Assembly (NCBI RefSeq): GCF_030272615.1
Contig: NC_081415.1
Span: forward strand, 266,077,925-266,141,924
Reading direction: 5' to 3'
DNA length: 64,000 nucleotides
Source: Cryptomeria japonica
Lineage: Eukaryota > Streptophyta > Pinopsida > Cupressales > Cupressaceae
Both the position numbers and the translations under genes were made by a program. Position 1 is the first letter of the stretch. Every line of letters starts with the position of its first letter. This document shows positions 1-10,722 of the stretch, piece by piece. Under the pieces are notes generated by a model. That model did no database searches and had not been told where the DNA came from. It saw only the letters and a list, made by a program, of their open reading frames with translations.

Positions 1-371
1 ATGAGTATTGTGAGTATCACAAGAGAAAAGGACATACAATTGGCAATTGTCACAGATTGAAGAATGTTATACAAGATCTTATTGACAAGGGTGACATAGA
101 AGTTGATGGTCATACCTCCAATGAGGAACATGCGATGTTTAGGGAGCCATTCCCTAGATATGATAAAGGAAAAGCCAAAGTAGATAATCAATCCAATTAT
201 GCTAAGATGTCCTATGATTATGATTCCACCATTAACCACATTTCAATGGACAATTATGTTTCTACAATTATCATAAAGGACAAAACTCCCAAAGGTTCTA
301 CCAAAAGGAGTAAATTTGTTTTAAAAGGGATTGAACCATCTTCCTCATCTTGTAAAGATGAAACCTCTTAA
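1..371 (+). pseudogene. Element A gag, C-terminal end
   Basis: The partial reading frame contains an IQDLIDKG segment followed by a DGHTSNEEHAMF stretch. This is the form seen at the C-terminus of gypsy Gag proteins just before protease. Gag forms the virus-like particle that packages element RNA. The N-terminal capsid part lies outside the window. The frame ends with TAA at 369-371. The protease-region frame follows after a short gap, so gag and pol were probably one continuous or shifted reading frame in the parent element. Confidence 0.7.
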
Positions 372-404
372 TGTAATGTCACAACCTGTCGAGGTAAAGT
401 CACC

Positions 405-1065
405 TTGCAATGTGTTCCACCCAAGACCACAACCTCATCATCTACCAAAAATGAGTATGCCCTTGTAGATCAGTTAGGGAAGACACCCACCCTCATTTCC
501 ATCCTTGAGCTCTTGCGTATATCACCTTTACATAAGGCCATCATTTATAAAACCTTGAAAGAAACCTCCCTACCCACTGATTTGAACATGGACTATTTTC
601 AAGCCATGGTGGGATACCTTTCCACTCTGCATTGCCTTACATTCACAGAAGTTGATGGAGTATCTATATGCCAAACACACAATGCACCTCTTTACATTGA
701 GGCCTTTCTCCATAAAAACTGTATCAAATGATTCTTGATAGATGGAGGAGCGGGTCTAAACATTTATACATTGAACACTAGTAAAAAATTGGGATATTCT
801 GAACAAACTGTGAATTCAAAGAACAAGATCACCGTTAAAGCATGTGATGATGAAGAACGCTCATCCAAGGGAACAGTCACCTTACCTCTGAGAATTGAGC
901 CAATCATGAGGGATTTGGTTTGTCAAGTCCTTGATCTAGTCTCACATACAACATACTCTTGGGACATCCATGGATACATGAAATGAGAGCAATACCATCA
1001 ACGTATCATCAATGTATCAAATTCCCTTACAATGGATTTGAAGTAACAATAAAAGATGATCCAAA
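405..1065 (+). pseudogene. Element A pre-protease linker and aspartic protease
   Basis: The linker holds the QLGKTPTLISILELLRISP stretch and NAPLYIEAF, a conserved lead-in to protease in this gypsy group. The active site follows as IDGGAGLNIYTL at about 735-770, with the usual D-G-G-A form of the D-S/T-G loop, then KITVKACDDEERSSKGTV. The enzyme would be a retropepsin that cuts the Gag-Pol polyprotein. A TGA stop at 729-731 lies just before the active site. A one-base frame change near 940-950 moves the reading into the frame that holds the TYHQ and FPYNG motifs near 1000-1040. The catalytic Asp is present but the protein is broken. Confidence 0.8.
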
Positions 1066-1366
1066 TCCATTCATATATTGTAATAACTTGCAACCAAGAT
1101 AAGAAATAATAATTCCAATTAATAGAGAAGCAACTCCATCATTGACATATGTGGATCCAGAATCAATATAACCTTCTACATCAAAACATGGTGAGCTTAA
1201 AGGAAAATACAAGGACAATGGCATGGGAGAATATACTTTGAATCAAATCATGTATTTAAGAAAAATAATGGATACTCCTAAGGATTATGGATGACCACAT
1301 CCTTCTAAAAAAATATCCATTGTTACTATAAAATGGGATCCCACTATATTTTACAGATGGGGTGAG

Positions 1367-2125
1367 ATGGAAGAAGAAGATCTCCACAAAATGCTTTATA
1401 AAGAACTTGAAGATGAATCTACACAAGATCACATCAAAATACCATGTGAAAAGTATCGCAAAGGATTTAAGTTCTTGCAAAAATTTGGATATGATGGTAA
1501 AGGCCCTATAGGGTTACAAAAGAAAGGAATTGTTGAACCATATCAGCCAGAGTTAACATTCAAAAATCAGCGCTCCAAAGGACTTGGCTTCATACCCCTT
1601 AGATTAGGCAATCATAGTTCTATATGGGCATTGCAAATCACAGACTCTAATGAACAACAAGAAAAGAAATGCTATTCCACGGACTCTAACAAATGGGAAT
1701 GGGGTTTAGATAAGTCATCTAGTGATTATGAGCTCACCAAAAAATTTAGAGAACCAGGTGAACCCACAAAAGAAGAAGAGTTGAATAGAAAATTCAGAGT
1801 TGGTCAAGTAACTCTATTAGAGTCTACATTACAAGATAAGAAGGATAGTGAAGAACCATGGATAAAAAAAATTTGGGATCGTAAACCCTTAACATCTCAA
1901 GGTTATAGGTCAAAACAATGCAGAGTGAAGAATATCATTGTTGATTGTCCCTCTAGTGATGTCAATTTAGATTCATCTATGATCGAGGCTGTTGAGGAGA
2001 GTTCTAGCGATGACCCCGATGATTGCATAGAAATACCCGAAGACTCTTGTATCTTTACCCTTACTCTCATTGACTTCGAAAACACTAATGGCCTTCCCCT
2101 CATTTATCCACAATTCATTGATTGA
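1367..2125 (+). pseudogene. Element A G-patch domain and protease-RT linker
   Basis: A 252-residue open stretch. Residues about 33-72 match a G-patch: a KGFKFLQKFGYDGKGPIGL core followed by GIVEPYQPELTFKNQRSKGLGF, with glycines regularly spaced. G-patches bind RNA or helicases and occur between protease and RT in some plant gypsy elements. The rest is acidic and rich in Ser, Glu and Asp (roughly residues 95-235), so it looks like a flexible linker. This is one of the longest uninterrupted frames of A and starts at an internal Met inside the former polyprotein, so the listed start is not a real initiation site. Confidence 0.7.
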
Positions 2126-2340
2126 GACCAACAAGAGCCTCCACAACTAGACAGCTTCCAAAATGACAAGGCTTTTATTGACTATCTTGGCATAAGAAAT
2201 GATCTACATATTGGGGACCACAAAGTAGGATACATCATAGAAATCGAAGTGCGACATATCTTGGAGAGAACGCCAAACCTTCTAGTCGTAAAAGTATAAA
2301 AATAAAAACAAATCTTGGGTCTTATGGTGAAAACCACATT

Positions 2341-2855
2341 GTGGAGCTATCTGACCCTAAAAAAGTAAAAATAAAGGATGTATGGGAAGGTAAAAACCTC
2401 TCTAAGGTGCCTGAGGATAGAAGGTTTGACACTCTCCCTATGACATCATATAAAGAGAAATCATCAATGCTAGTGGAAGAGACTATCAAGATAAATATTG
2501 GTATAGAAGAAGTTCCACACAAAATATTCTTAGCACAATCTCTAACAAAAAAAGAAAGACCGAAGTTCATAAGTTTCTTTAGAGAGCAGAAAATCAATTT
2601 TGCATGGTCATATGTAGATATGCTTGGATTGGACCTTGATCTAGTAATGCATCATTTGACAATTACTCCAGGATCTAAACCTATAAAACAAAAATTGAGC
2701 AAGATGCATCTGCAAGTGGCACTATTGGTCAAGGTAGATCTGGAGAAATTATTGGATGTTGGATTCATTAGACCAATTGACCACCCCAAGTGGATCTCTA
2801 ACTTGTTACCTATCAGTAAACCAGATTGCAATATCATAATATGTATAGATTTTAG
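2341..2855 (+). pseudogene. Element A reverse transcriptase, N-terminal half
   Basis: Contains NFAWSYVDMLGLDLDLVMHH, then KLSKMHLQVALLVKVDLEKL, GFIRPIDHPKW and PISKPDCNI. These are the fingers of a Ty3/gypsy reverse transcriptase, which copies element RNA into DNA. The RT domain stops at position 2855 in the middle of a codon, where element B begins. Its continuation is at 10326. The open frame runs on by chance for 40 bases into the LTR of B. Confidence 0.88.
2851..2855. repeat. Target-site duplication of B, left copy (TTTAG)
   Basis: The five bases before the TG of B's left LTR read TTTAG. The five bases after B's right LTR (10326-10330) read TTCAG, one mismatch. Removing B and one copy returns the host RT to its reading frame across the FR dipeptide expected there, which independently confirms both boundaries. 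Confidence 0.85.
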
Positions 2856-4332
2856 TGTTATTGTGAGGATTTGGTTATTACAGAGAGGGGGGTGAATCAG
2901 TAATAACAATAAACTGAAATCTTTTACCAATCTGCAAATACTTCTCAAAAATAGTTCATAACCAGTACCGGTAACTACTCAATCAATAACTTAAAGCAAA
3001 TTTACTAAACTACTCATTCATGTGTTCATCAACATGTAAGCAATGTAATGATATCAAATCCACACATAAACAAATCAATCACCATATGAACACTGAGAAT
3101 TTTCACATGGAAACCCAAATGGGAATGGGTACCCATAAAATTTTCACTCTTTTGGAATGCGCCATGTTAAAGGCCTAGCCCAGTTAGGGGATTTACAATA
3201 ATGCCTAGTGAAGAGTGGACCCTATTAGGAGTCACTCAATGAAGGGATTTTAACCTCAACTTTGTTGGGAGCTCTACTCTAGTAGGAGTAACCTTGCTAA
3301 AGGATTTAAACTCAAGTTAATGAGCACCCAGTGAAGGGATTTACAACATCAAGACCCAGTTAAGGGATTTTAATACTGTTGTAACCATTAGGGAACAATA
3401 GGTAAATGACCCAATCACAACACTCTTTGCTTGCTAGTACAGATCCTTTTTAGCTCCAATCTTCTTCACACATGCAAACATCTCAATCTGGTTTGACACA
3501 CTCTCCTTCTCTGATCACCAACACAATAAACCTTCTCAAACTAGACCTAAATACACTCTTGAACTAGGTCGATTACAAAACCCTAGCAACATTCAAAATA
3601 CATTGAATTTACATCAAGCACGGCAAAACAATTTGCCAAAACATATTACAAATCATTACAGTTCATTACAATAAATTCCAAGACAATTTACACCGTTGAA
3701 TGTCACCACACATTGATTTGATAAGCTGTCAAACCCTTATCACATTCTGCTAAGCACTTCATTGTTTCCCAATAAATTTGCTCCTTGATCGCGCTCAAAC
3801 AACATCTTATCAATTCACACGGATTTTGACATGTCACCACTAAGATAAGATCATGAAAAGATTCATCGCCAAACTATAAAACATCACCGGTTAAAGATCT
3901 TGTTACCGGTTCTCAAACCTACACTGAATATACAACAATCAATTACAAACATGACTTCTGGTTCTCCAAACATGGTGAGGTTCCTATCATAGACTCATTA
4001 TAATGTCATAAGCATACATTCCATACTGCAACACCTAACTCAACATGGGTCTCTACTGCAATCATCTCCTTCTATGTTCATGCTTACCGGTTGATTGCAA
4101 CTTAGCAGTTTTGTTGTCCAACTCAATTCATTACCGGTTAGGCTATACTGGTAGACTTAGATAACTTAGATGACATACCAAACATAAACAAAACATGGTT
4201 TCCATCAATGACAACATAAATAACTGATCATAAAGCATCATATCACAATTGTATCATCACCAAAAGTCCATCAATCTCCTCATATCAACATCATCCTTTA
4301 CCACATCATCATCTCCATCAGTTATGCCAACA
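2856..4332 (-). repeat. Element B 3' LTR (left on + strand)
   Basis: 1477 bp, matching 8823-10325 along its whole length. It starts TGTTATTGTGAGG and ends GCCAACA on the + strand. It lacks an 8-bp stretch (TGCTAACA) present near the end of the other copy. Short repeats built on AAGGGATTT and TTAGGAG run through about 3170-3370. The LTR supplies promoter and polyadenylation signals for the element. Confidence 0.93.
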
Positions 4333-4355
4333 TTCTCCCCCTTTGGCATTGATGG
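4315..4355 (-). promoter_or_regulatory. Element B polypurine tract inside an inverted repeat
   Basis: On the - strand the run AGGGGGAGAATG abuts the LTR start. It is flanked by arms ATGCCAA (4324-4330) and TTGGCAT (4343-4349). After a 3-base bulge these extend by CCATCA (4315-4320) and TGATGG (4350-4355). The purine tract primes plus-strand DNA synthesis. Here it lies exactly in the 12-base loop of a possible stem. Confidence 0.8.
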
Positions 4356-4654
4356 AAACACTAAAAGAATGCAACAACAAAATAATCAACTAATGACAAA
4401 TACTGGGAACTCATCATGTCATGTTGTACTGATTTGTGCTTCACTTGATCTTCTCTTCCTTTGCATTACTTATCCTTGTCATTGTTCTTCTCCCCATTTG
4501 AAAACAATGCCAAAGTTGCAAAAGCATCTTTTGTCTTCATTTCTGTTGCTTCATCTCTGTTGCTCCCCCTGAGGAGTAGCCCTCTTCTCATCAATCCATA
4601 GTGAAAGATATTCAATGAGTCCACTGGATTGATTCTACCACATCTTCTTAGTTG

Positions 4655-5435
4655 AGCTTAGGTAGGGGTATAACCCCTAACTTACCTCTGAGATATTCAA
4701 AGGTAGCCTTAGGTAATGACTTAGTGAATATATCTGCCAACTGCTCCTTATTGGACACATGCTCCAATATCACTTTCTTTTCCTACACCCTTTCTCTCAG
4801 AAAATGATACTTCAACTCAATATGTTTAGTCCTAGCATGTAGTACAGGATTCTTAAAAAAATTTATAGCACTTGTGTTGTCACAATATATTACCATCGGT
4901 TCAGTCATTGTCTCCTTGAATCCTTCCAAGACATGTCTTATCCTATAGCTTGTGTACAATTCATGGATGCAGATACATACTCTGCTTCTGTTGTAGACTG
5001 AGAAATACAAGTTTGTTTCTTACTAGTCCAAGATATTAGTCTTCCTCCTAGAAAGAATGCACCACCGGTTGTGCTCTTCCGGTCATCTACATTTCCTGCC
5101 CAATCTGCATTTGTGAATACCTTCAAAGAGAAATTCCCTTTGTATGGATACCACAATCCATAATCAACTATCCCTCTAAGATATTTGAATATCCTCTTTA
5201 CTATTGTCAGATGTGTCTCCTTAGGGCTCTTCTGAAATCTTTCTACTAAACCAATTGTATGGGCAATATCTGGTCTACTATGAACAACATAATGAAGTTT
5301 CCCAATCATAGATCTGTATTCCTTCTTATCCACTGATAGTGAATCATCTTCTTTTGACAATCTGCAACCTATAACCATAGGTTTTCCAACCAGTTTATAG
5401 TCTTCCATTCCAAAGGTCTTTAACACTTCCTTCAC
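4655..5435 (-). pseudogene. Element B RNase H
   Basis: The - strand translation reads FGMEDYKLVGKPM, SMIGKLHYVVHSRPDIAHTIG, FTNADWAGNVDDRKSTTGGAFFL, CISQSTTEAEYVSASM, then YCDNTSAINFFKNP and, past the last frame, a LADIFTK-like tail. These are the copia RNase H signatures, with Asp, Glu and Asp metal ligands in ADWAG, EAEY and CDNTSA. The enzyme removes the RNA strand during reverse transcription. A shift near 4950-5010 and an insertion near 5440 break the link to RT. Confidence 0.88.
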
Positions 5436-5480
5436 ATACTTAGACTAACTGATAAAAATTCCACCTTCCAGCTGTTGGAC

Positions 5481-6233
5481 CTACAAACCAATGAATTTTT
5501 TTATCTCACCTATCAGAGACATCTCAAACTCTTCCTTCATCTCATCTGCAAAAGTCATACACATAACATCATTTCCTCCAAATATGATGTCATCAACAAA
5601 TACTTCTGCAATCAACATCTTGTCTCCTTCAGTCTTCAAATAAATATTGTTGTCCTCACTAATTCTTTGAAATCCTATCTTTATCAGATGTGCATAAAGT
5701 ATTTCATACCACACCCTTGATGCTTTCTTTAATCCATATAATGCTTTATGTAGTTTGTATACCATATCATTATCTTCTGACAATGCAAACCCATCTGGTT
5801 ATTCAATATACACCTATTCTTCAAGAATACCATTCAAAAATGTTGACTTTACATCCATTTGATAAAATTTAAAACCTTTAAATTCTACAAATGCAAGTAG
5901 CATCCTAACTCCTTCAAGCCTAGCAACCGGTGCAAAGTTTTCTCCATAATCTTCACCTTCTTCTTGTGCACACCCTTTGCAAACTAGCCTTGCCTTGTTT
6001 CTAACCACTTCACCATCTTCATTCAACTTGTTTCTAAATACCCACTTTGTACCAATCACATTTTTATCATTAGGTCGAGGAACAAGTGACCAAGTGTTGT
6101 TTTTCTCAATCTGATCAAGCTCTTCATTCATTTCTTTTAACCAATCATCATCCTTAAGAGCTTCTCTCACTGTCTTCAGTTCAATTGTGAAAATCAGACA
6201 AGATTTTTCTCTAATTTCTCTTCTAGTATGCAC
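5481..6233 (-). pseudogene. Element B reverse transcriptase
   Basis: Contains WLKEMNEELDQIEKNNTWSL, NVIGTKWVFRNK, ARLVCKGCAQEEG, YQMDVKSTFLNG, LHKALYGLKKASRVWYE and the catalytic FVDDIIFGG (FVDD at 5589-5600). All are copia RT blocks. The first position of the YxDD box is Phe, as in elements H and J. A stop or shift near 5785-5815 breaks the frame between the palm and the preceding block. Both catalytic Asp residues remain. Confidence 0.9.
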
Positions 6234-6493
6234 TCCAGCATTCTTGTCACCTATTATCTGATCTTCAGAATGATTTAACCTTACATACCTAGATATAACT
6301 TGTTCTGGTGCAATAACCTCTTCTTGTTCTTCATCTTCTTCATTTTCTACCAGTCGAGCATGTTCCTCTGCATTGTTCTACTCAACATCTTTCTGCACAT
6401 TTGGTTCAGTAAGCACAAGTTTTTGTTCATAATCTACTGGATCAGATTTGTTGGTATCATCAGTTTTATCAGAGAACTCATCAACTTTTACAT

Positions 6494-7493
6494 TCACACT
6501 CTCCACAATATTTTTTGACCTTTTGCTAAAACATTTGAAGGCTTTGCTCTTAGTAGAGTAGCCAAGGAATGTTCCTTCATCACTTTAGGGTTAGATTTAC
6601 CAATATATTCATCTCTTTTTATAAAACACTTGCTGCCATAGACTTTGAAATAACTAACATTAGGAGTTTTACCATACCATAAGTCATAGGGTTTCTTGTC
6701 ATTACCTTTCTTCACTAGTACTGGGTTCAATGTGTATACTGAAGTGCTAACTGCTTCTCTCCAAAACATCTTAGGTACTTCTCCCTATATCAACATAGTC
6801 ATTGTTGCTTCAATAATGGTTTTATTTCTCCTTTCTGCAATTCCATTCTATTGTGGTGTCCTTGGAGCAGATAACTACCTCTTTATTCCATTTTCATCAC
6901 AATATCTCACAAACTCATCTGATGTAAACTCTCCACCCCGGTTAGATCTCGAGCACTTAAGATTCTTACCGGTTTCCTTTTCTACTAAGGCTTTGAATAC
7001 CTTGAACTTGCTGAAAGCTTCCGACTTTTCCTTCATAAAAGTAACCTACATGATCCTTGAAAAAATCATTAGTAAATAACATGAAATAATTGTCATCATA
7101 AAAATTTCTAGTCCTCATAGGACCACATAAGTCAGTGTGCACCAAATCTAGAATATGCTTAGAAGAAAAAGATTTACTCTTAAAAGAAGATGTAGTCATC
7201 TTACCCAACTGACATTCTTTACACATCACATTGTTTGGTTTAACAAGTTGTGGCATACCTCTCACCATACTAGACTTTCTGACCTTAACTGCATTATCAA
7301 AGTTCACATGGCAAAACCTTCTATGCCATAACCAACTGTCTTCAATCTTAGCAACCAAACAACTATTAACATTAGCATTCAGATGGAATACGTTACCTTG
7401 ATTTTGTTTACCAGTAGCAATCAATTCTCCTTTTCTTCCTAAGATCCTGCACACTCCAATCTTAAAATCAAGATGATAACCTTTGTCATTCAA
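6494..7493 (-). pseudogene. Element B integrase
   Basis: The zinc-binding module (LWHRRFCHVNFDN ... VMCKECQLGKM) keeps two His and two Cys. The core starts with HTDLCGP, which holds the first catalytic Asp. The second acidic position reads SNRGGEF, with Asn at 6941-6943 in place of the usual Asp. The third region has NGIAERRNK with Glu, but the preceding Gln is a TAG stop (6848-6850 on + coordinates). The C-terminal FKVYGSKCFIKRDEYIGK block is present. This enzyme would insert element DNA into the genome; the Asp to Asn change alone should inactivate it. Confidence 0.87.
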
Positions 7494-7745
7494 CTAACCA
7501 ACACTCAACAAGTTATGTTTCAAGCCTGCAGCCCAATATACATCATCAACATTACTTTTACCATTCAAAGAGATATAATCTTTACCTTTTACCATACAAG
7601 GTGAATTGTTCCCAAATATTACTACACCACCATCAAATTCTTCAAGAGAAATAAATTTGTTCTTATCACCAGACATGTGGTGTGAGCAACCACTGTCAAT
7701 AATCCATTCATCACTGTTGTCAATGTAAGATACTAAAGCCTTCTT
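7494..7745 (-). pseudogene. Element B protease
   Basis: The - strand reads WIIDSGCSHHMSGDKNKF, with the D-S-G catalytic loop intact. GGVVIFGNN, KGKDYISLNG and AGLKHNLLSVG follow, which is the normal copia retropepsin ending. It would process the Gag-Pol polyprotein. A stop (TAG, CTA on +) at 7494 separates it from integrase where a Gln is usual. This is the best preserved protease active site among the copia copies here. Confidence 0.85.
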
Positions 7746-7844
7746 ATCAGATAGATCTTCCTTAACAACAACAAAAACAATCTCCTCATTATCTTCGTCC
7801 TTAGATTCCTCATTAGTGACACCTTCATCATCTGCAACATAGCA

Positions 7845-8755
7845 CTATTTATTTCCTTTTCCCTTATATTTTCTATACTTTTTCTTTTGATCACTATTAG
7901 GATATTTTGTAGGTATATGTCCTATCTTGTTACAAGAGAAACACTTAAGAGGAAGCTTGCCTTTGTAGTTACCAGTGCCTCTAGGAAGTCTTTTTGCTAA
8001 TAGACCTTCAAATTCCATCAGATTATCTTCATCATCCACATTATCTTTCTACCCCCATGATGACTTGACGTGCATTCATGACTATGACAAACATCTTTCC
8101 CTTTTCTCACCGGTACACTAGATACATATGCTTTGAAAGCAAATTTTTTCTTAGGTACACTGTTATCAAAACTATTCAACTCAAAAGTAGTGAGCTTACC
8201 AATCAAAGAATCAACAATAACCTTATCATTACTGACTGACCTTAACTCTTGAATAGAAGACACTCTAATGGCATAGGCAAGCAATAGGATTTTAAGCATT
8301 TTACTCAACACAATGTCTTCTTCTATAGTACCAACAACACTTTTGATTCCACCGACAACTTCTTTTATCCTCTATCCATACTGAGTGATATTTTCTCCTT
8401 CCATCATTCTCATATCACCAAACTTTCCTCTAAGGCTCTCTTCTTTAGCCTTTTGAAAATGCTTATAATCGCCATAGATTAATTCTAACTTTTCCCAAAC
8501 TTCAAAAGCAGTTTCTAAACCATGGACATCAATATATTCAATATTAGAAAGCGTACTTACAATGGCTTCCAATGCTTGAATGTTTTCATCTTGCTCCTTA
8601 AGCTGATCTACAGTCAAAGGAATGGTAGGAGGTACATACTTAGTAACAACATGCTGCCAGAAATGAGCACCCACACCTTTGATGTAAATCTTCATTCTAT
8701 CACTCCATATTCTATAGCTGTCCTTAGTGAATTTGGGACCCTCCTTCTTCATCAT
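7845..8755 (-). pseudogene. Element B gag (UBN2-like) with damaged zinc knuckle
   Basis: Starts with a Met-Met-Lys-Lys run, then YRIWSDRMKIYIKG, AFEVWEKLELIYG and LRGKFGDMRMMEGENITQYG, the Gag_pre/UBN2-like copia Gag. The frame breaks at 8372-8374 and again near 8040. The nucleocapsid knuckle reads CFSCNKIGHIPTKYP: two Cys and the His of the CX2CX4HX4C motif are present, but the fourth ligand is Tyr, consistent with a TGT to TAT change. Gag would form the particle shell and bind RNA through the knuckle. Confidence 0.85.
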
Positions 8756-8808
8756 CTTCTCCGATCTTTACCTCAAGCAGTTAAGCTTCTCCAGAAAGAG
8801 GACCTAAT

Positions 8809-8820
8809 GCTCTGATACCA
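8809..8820 (-). promoter_or_regulatory. Element B primer-binding site (initiator Met tRNA)
   Basis: On the - strand TGGTATCAGAGC lies two bases after the 5' LTR. This complements the 3' end of plant initiator Met tRNA and primes minus-strand synthesis. No change from the usual plant copia consensus is seen. Confidence 0.92.
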
Positions 8821-8822
8821 AT

Positions 8823-10325
8823 TTTTATTGTGAGGATTTGGTTATTACTGAGGGAGGGGTGTGAATAAGTAATAAAAATAAACTAAAATCTTTTACCAAT
8901 CTACAAATACTTCTCAAAAATAGTTCATAACCAGTACCAGTAACTACTAAATCAATAACTTAAAGCAAACTTACCAAACTACTCATTCACGTGTTCATCA
9001 ACATGTAAGCAATGTAATGATATCAAATCCACACATAAACAAATCAATCACCCTATGAACACTGAGATTTTTCACGTGGAAACCCGAATGGGAATTGGTA
9101 CCCACAAAATTTTCACTCTTTCAGAATGCACCATGTTAAAGGCCTAGCCCGGTTAGGGGCTTTATAATAATGCCTGGTGAAGAGTAGACCCTGTTAGGAG
9201 TCACTCGATGAAGGGATTTTAACCTCAACTTTGTTGGGAGCTCTACTCTGTTAGGAGTAACCTCACTAAAGGATTTAAACTCAAGTTAATGAGCACCCAG
9301 TAAAGGGATTTACAACATCAGGCTTTTTAGGACCTACCCAGTTAAGGGATTTTAATATTGTTGTAACTATTAGGGAACAATAGGTAAATGACTTGATCAC
9401 AACACTCTCTTTTTGCTAGTACAAATTCATTTCAGCTCCAATCTGCTTCACAGATGCAGACATCTCAATCTGGTTTGGCACACTCTCCTTCTCTGATCAC
9501 CAACACAATAAACCTTCTCAAACTAGACCTAAATACACTCTTCAACTAGGTCACTTACAAAACCCTATCAAGATTCAAAATACATTGGATTTACATCAAG
9601 CGTGGAAAAATAGTCTGCCAAAACATATTACAAATCATTACAGATCATTACAAGAAAGTCCAAGACAATTTACACCGTTGAATGATAACTACACATTGAT
9701 TTGATAAGTTGTCAAACCCTTATCACATTCTGCTAAGCACTTCGTTGTTTCCCAATAAATTTGCTCCTTGATCACACTCAAACAATATGTTATCACTTCA
9801 CATGGATTATGACACATCACCACTAAGATAAGATCATAAAAAGATTCACTACCAAACCATAAAACATCACCAATTAAAGATCTTGTTACCGGTTCTCAAA
9901 CCCTACACTAAATATACAACAGTCAATTACAAACATGACTTTTGGTTCTCCAAACACGATGCGGTTCCTTTCATAGACTCATTATAATTTCATAAGCATA
10001 CATTCCAAACTGCAACACCTAACTCAACACGGATCTCTACCGCAACCATCTCCTTCTCTATTCCTGCTTATCGGTTGACTGCAACTTAGTAGTTTTGCTA
10101 CTCCAACTCAATCCATTACCAGCTGGGCTATACTGGTAGACTTAGATAACTTAGATGACATACCAAACATAAATAAAATATGGTGTCCATCAATGACAAC
10201 ACAAATAATTGATCATAAAGCATCATATCACAATTATATCATCACCAACAGTCCATCAATCACCTCATATCAACATCATCCTTTACCACATCATCATCTC
10301 CATCAGTTATGCTAACATGCCAACA
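8823..10325 (-). repeat. Element B 5' LTR (right on + strand)
   Basis: 1503 bp, paired with 2856-4332. The PBS side begins TTTTATTGTGAGG where the other copy has TGTTATTGTGAGG, so the terminal dinucleotide has mutated. The other end carries two successive copies of the terminal motif (TGCTAACA then TGCCAACA), eight bases more than its partner. Confidence 0.92.
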
Positions 10326-10712
10326 TTCAGAGAAATCAAAAAATCTTGTCCTAAAGATGATTTCCCATTTCCAAACATTGATTTAATAATGCATCTTACA
10401 GCTGGTAATGCAATGTTATCATTAATGGATGGATTCTCTGGGTATAACCAAATCAAAATAGCACCTGAAGACCAACATAAAACAATATTTACTTGTCCTT
10501 GGGGTACCTTTTGTTGGAATGGTATGCCCTTTGGATTAAAGAATGTTGGTACCACATACCAAAGAGAAATGACAACGATCTTTCATGATCTTATGCATGT
10601 CACAGTGGAAGATTATGTCGATGATCTCCTAGGAAAGTCAATAACAAGAGAAACACACCTTGATATCCTATCTATGGTTTTTGAACATCTAAAAAATACA
10701 AAGTCAAACTAA
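10326..10712 (+). pseudogene. Element A reverse transcriptase, C-terminal half
   Basis: Resumes exactly after B with FREIKKSCPKDDFPFPNID. DGFSGYNQIKIAPEDQHKT, CPWGTFCWNGMPFGLKN and the catalytic DYVDDLLG (YVDD at 10614-10625) follow. These are palm blocks of Ty3/gypsy RT and the active site is intact. The frame fails near 10690-10712, where the LNPQKC block lies in another frame, and again near 10757. The Met at 10209 belongs to B's LTR and is not a start. Confidence 0.9.
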
Positions 10713-10722
10713 ATCCTCAGAA

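Larger units (their letters stand above)
2856..10325 (-). mobile_element. Element B: full-length antisense Ty1/copia element inside A's RT
   Basis: A 7.47-kb copia element on the - strand with two LTRs of about 1.48 and 1.50 kb, an initiator-Met-type PBS, a PPT, and the domain order gag, protease, integrase, RT, RNase H. Integrase before RT defines Ty1/copia. The ends are fixed by TG...CA termini and the target duplication. LTR copies differ at roughly 7% of sites over the first 180 bases by eye, so the insertion is old. Multiple stops and frameshifts make it non-functional. It must be younger than A, which it interrupts. Confidence 0.93.

Noticed and set aside
1256-1480. Hydrophobic - strand frame
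   Set aside because: Antisense shadow of the linker before A's G-patch.
4249-4572. Open + strand frame of 107 codons
   Set aside because: It spans the end of B's LTR and PPT and runs antisense to the tail of B's internal region; no family features.
8809-8820. tRNA-like sequence at GCTCTGATACCA (also 34315, 45160, 49502)
   Set aside because: These are primer-binding sites next to LTRs, not tRNA genes; no cloverleaf around them.
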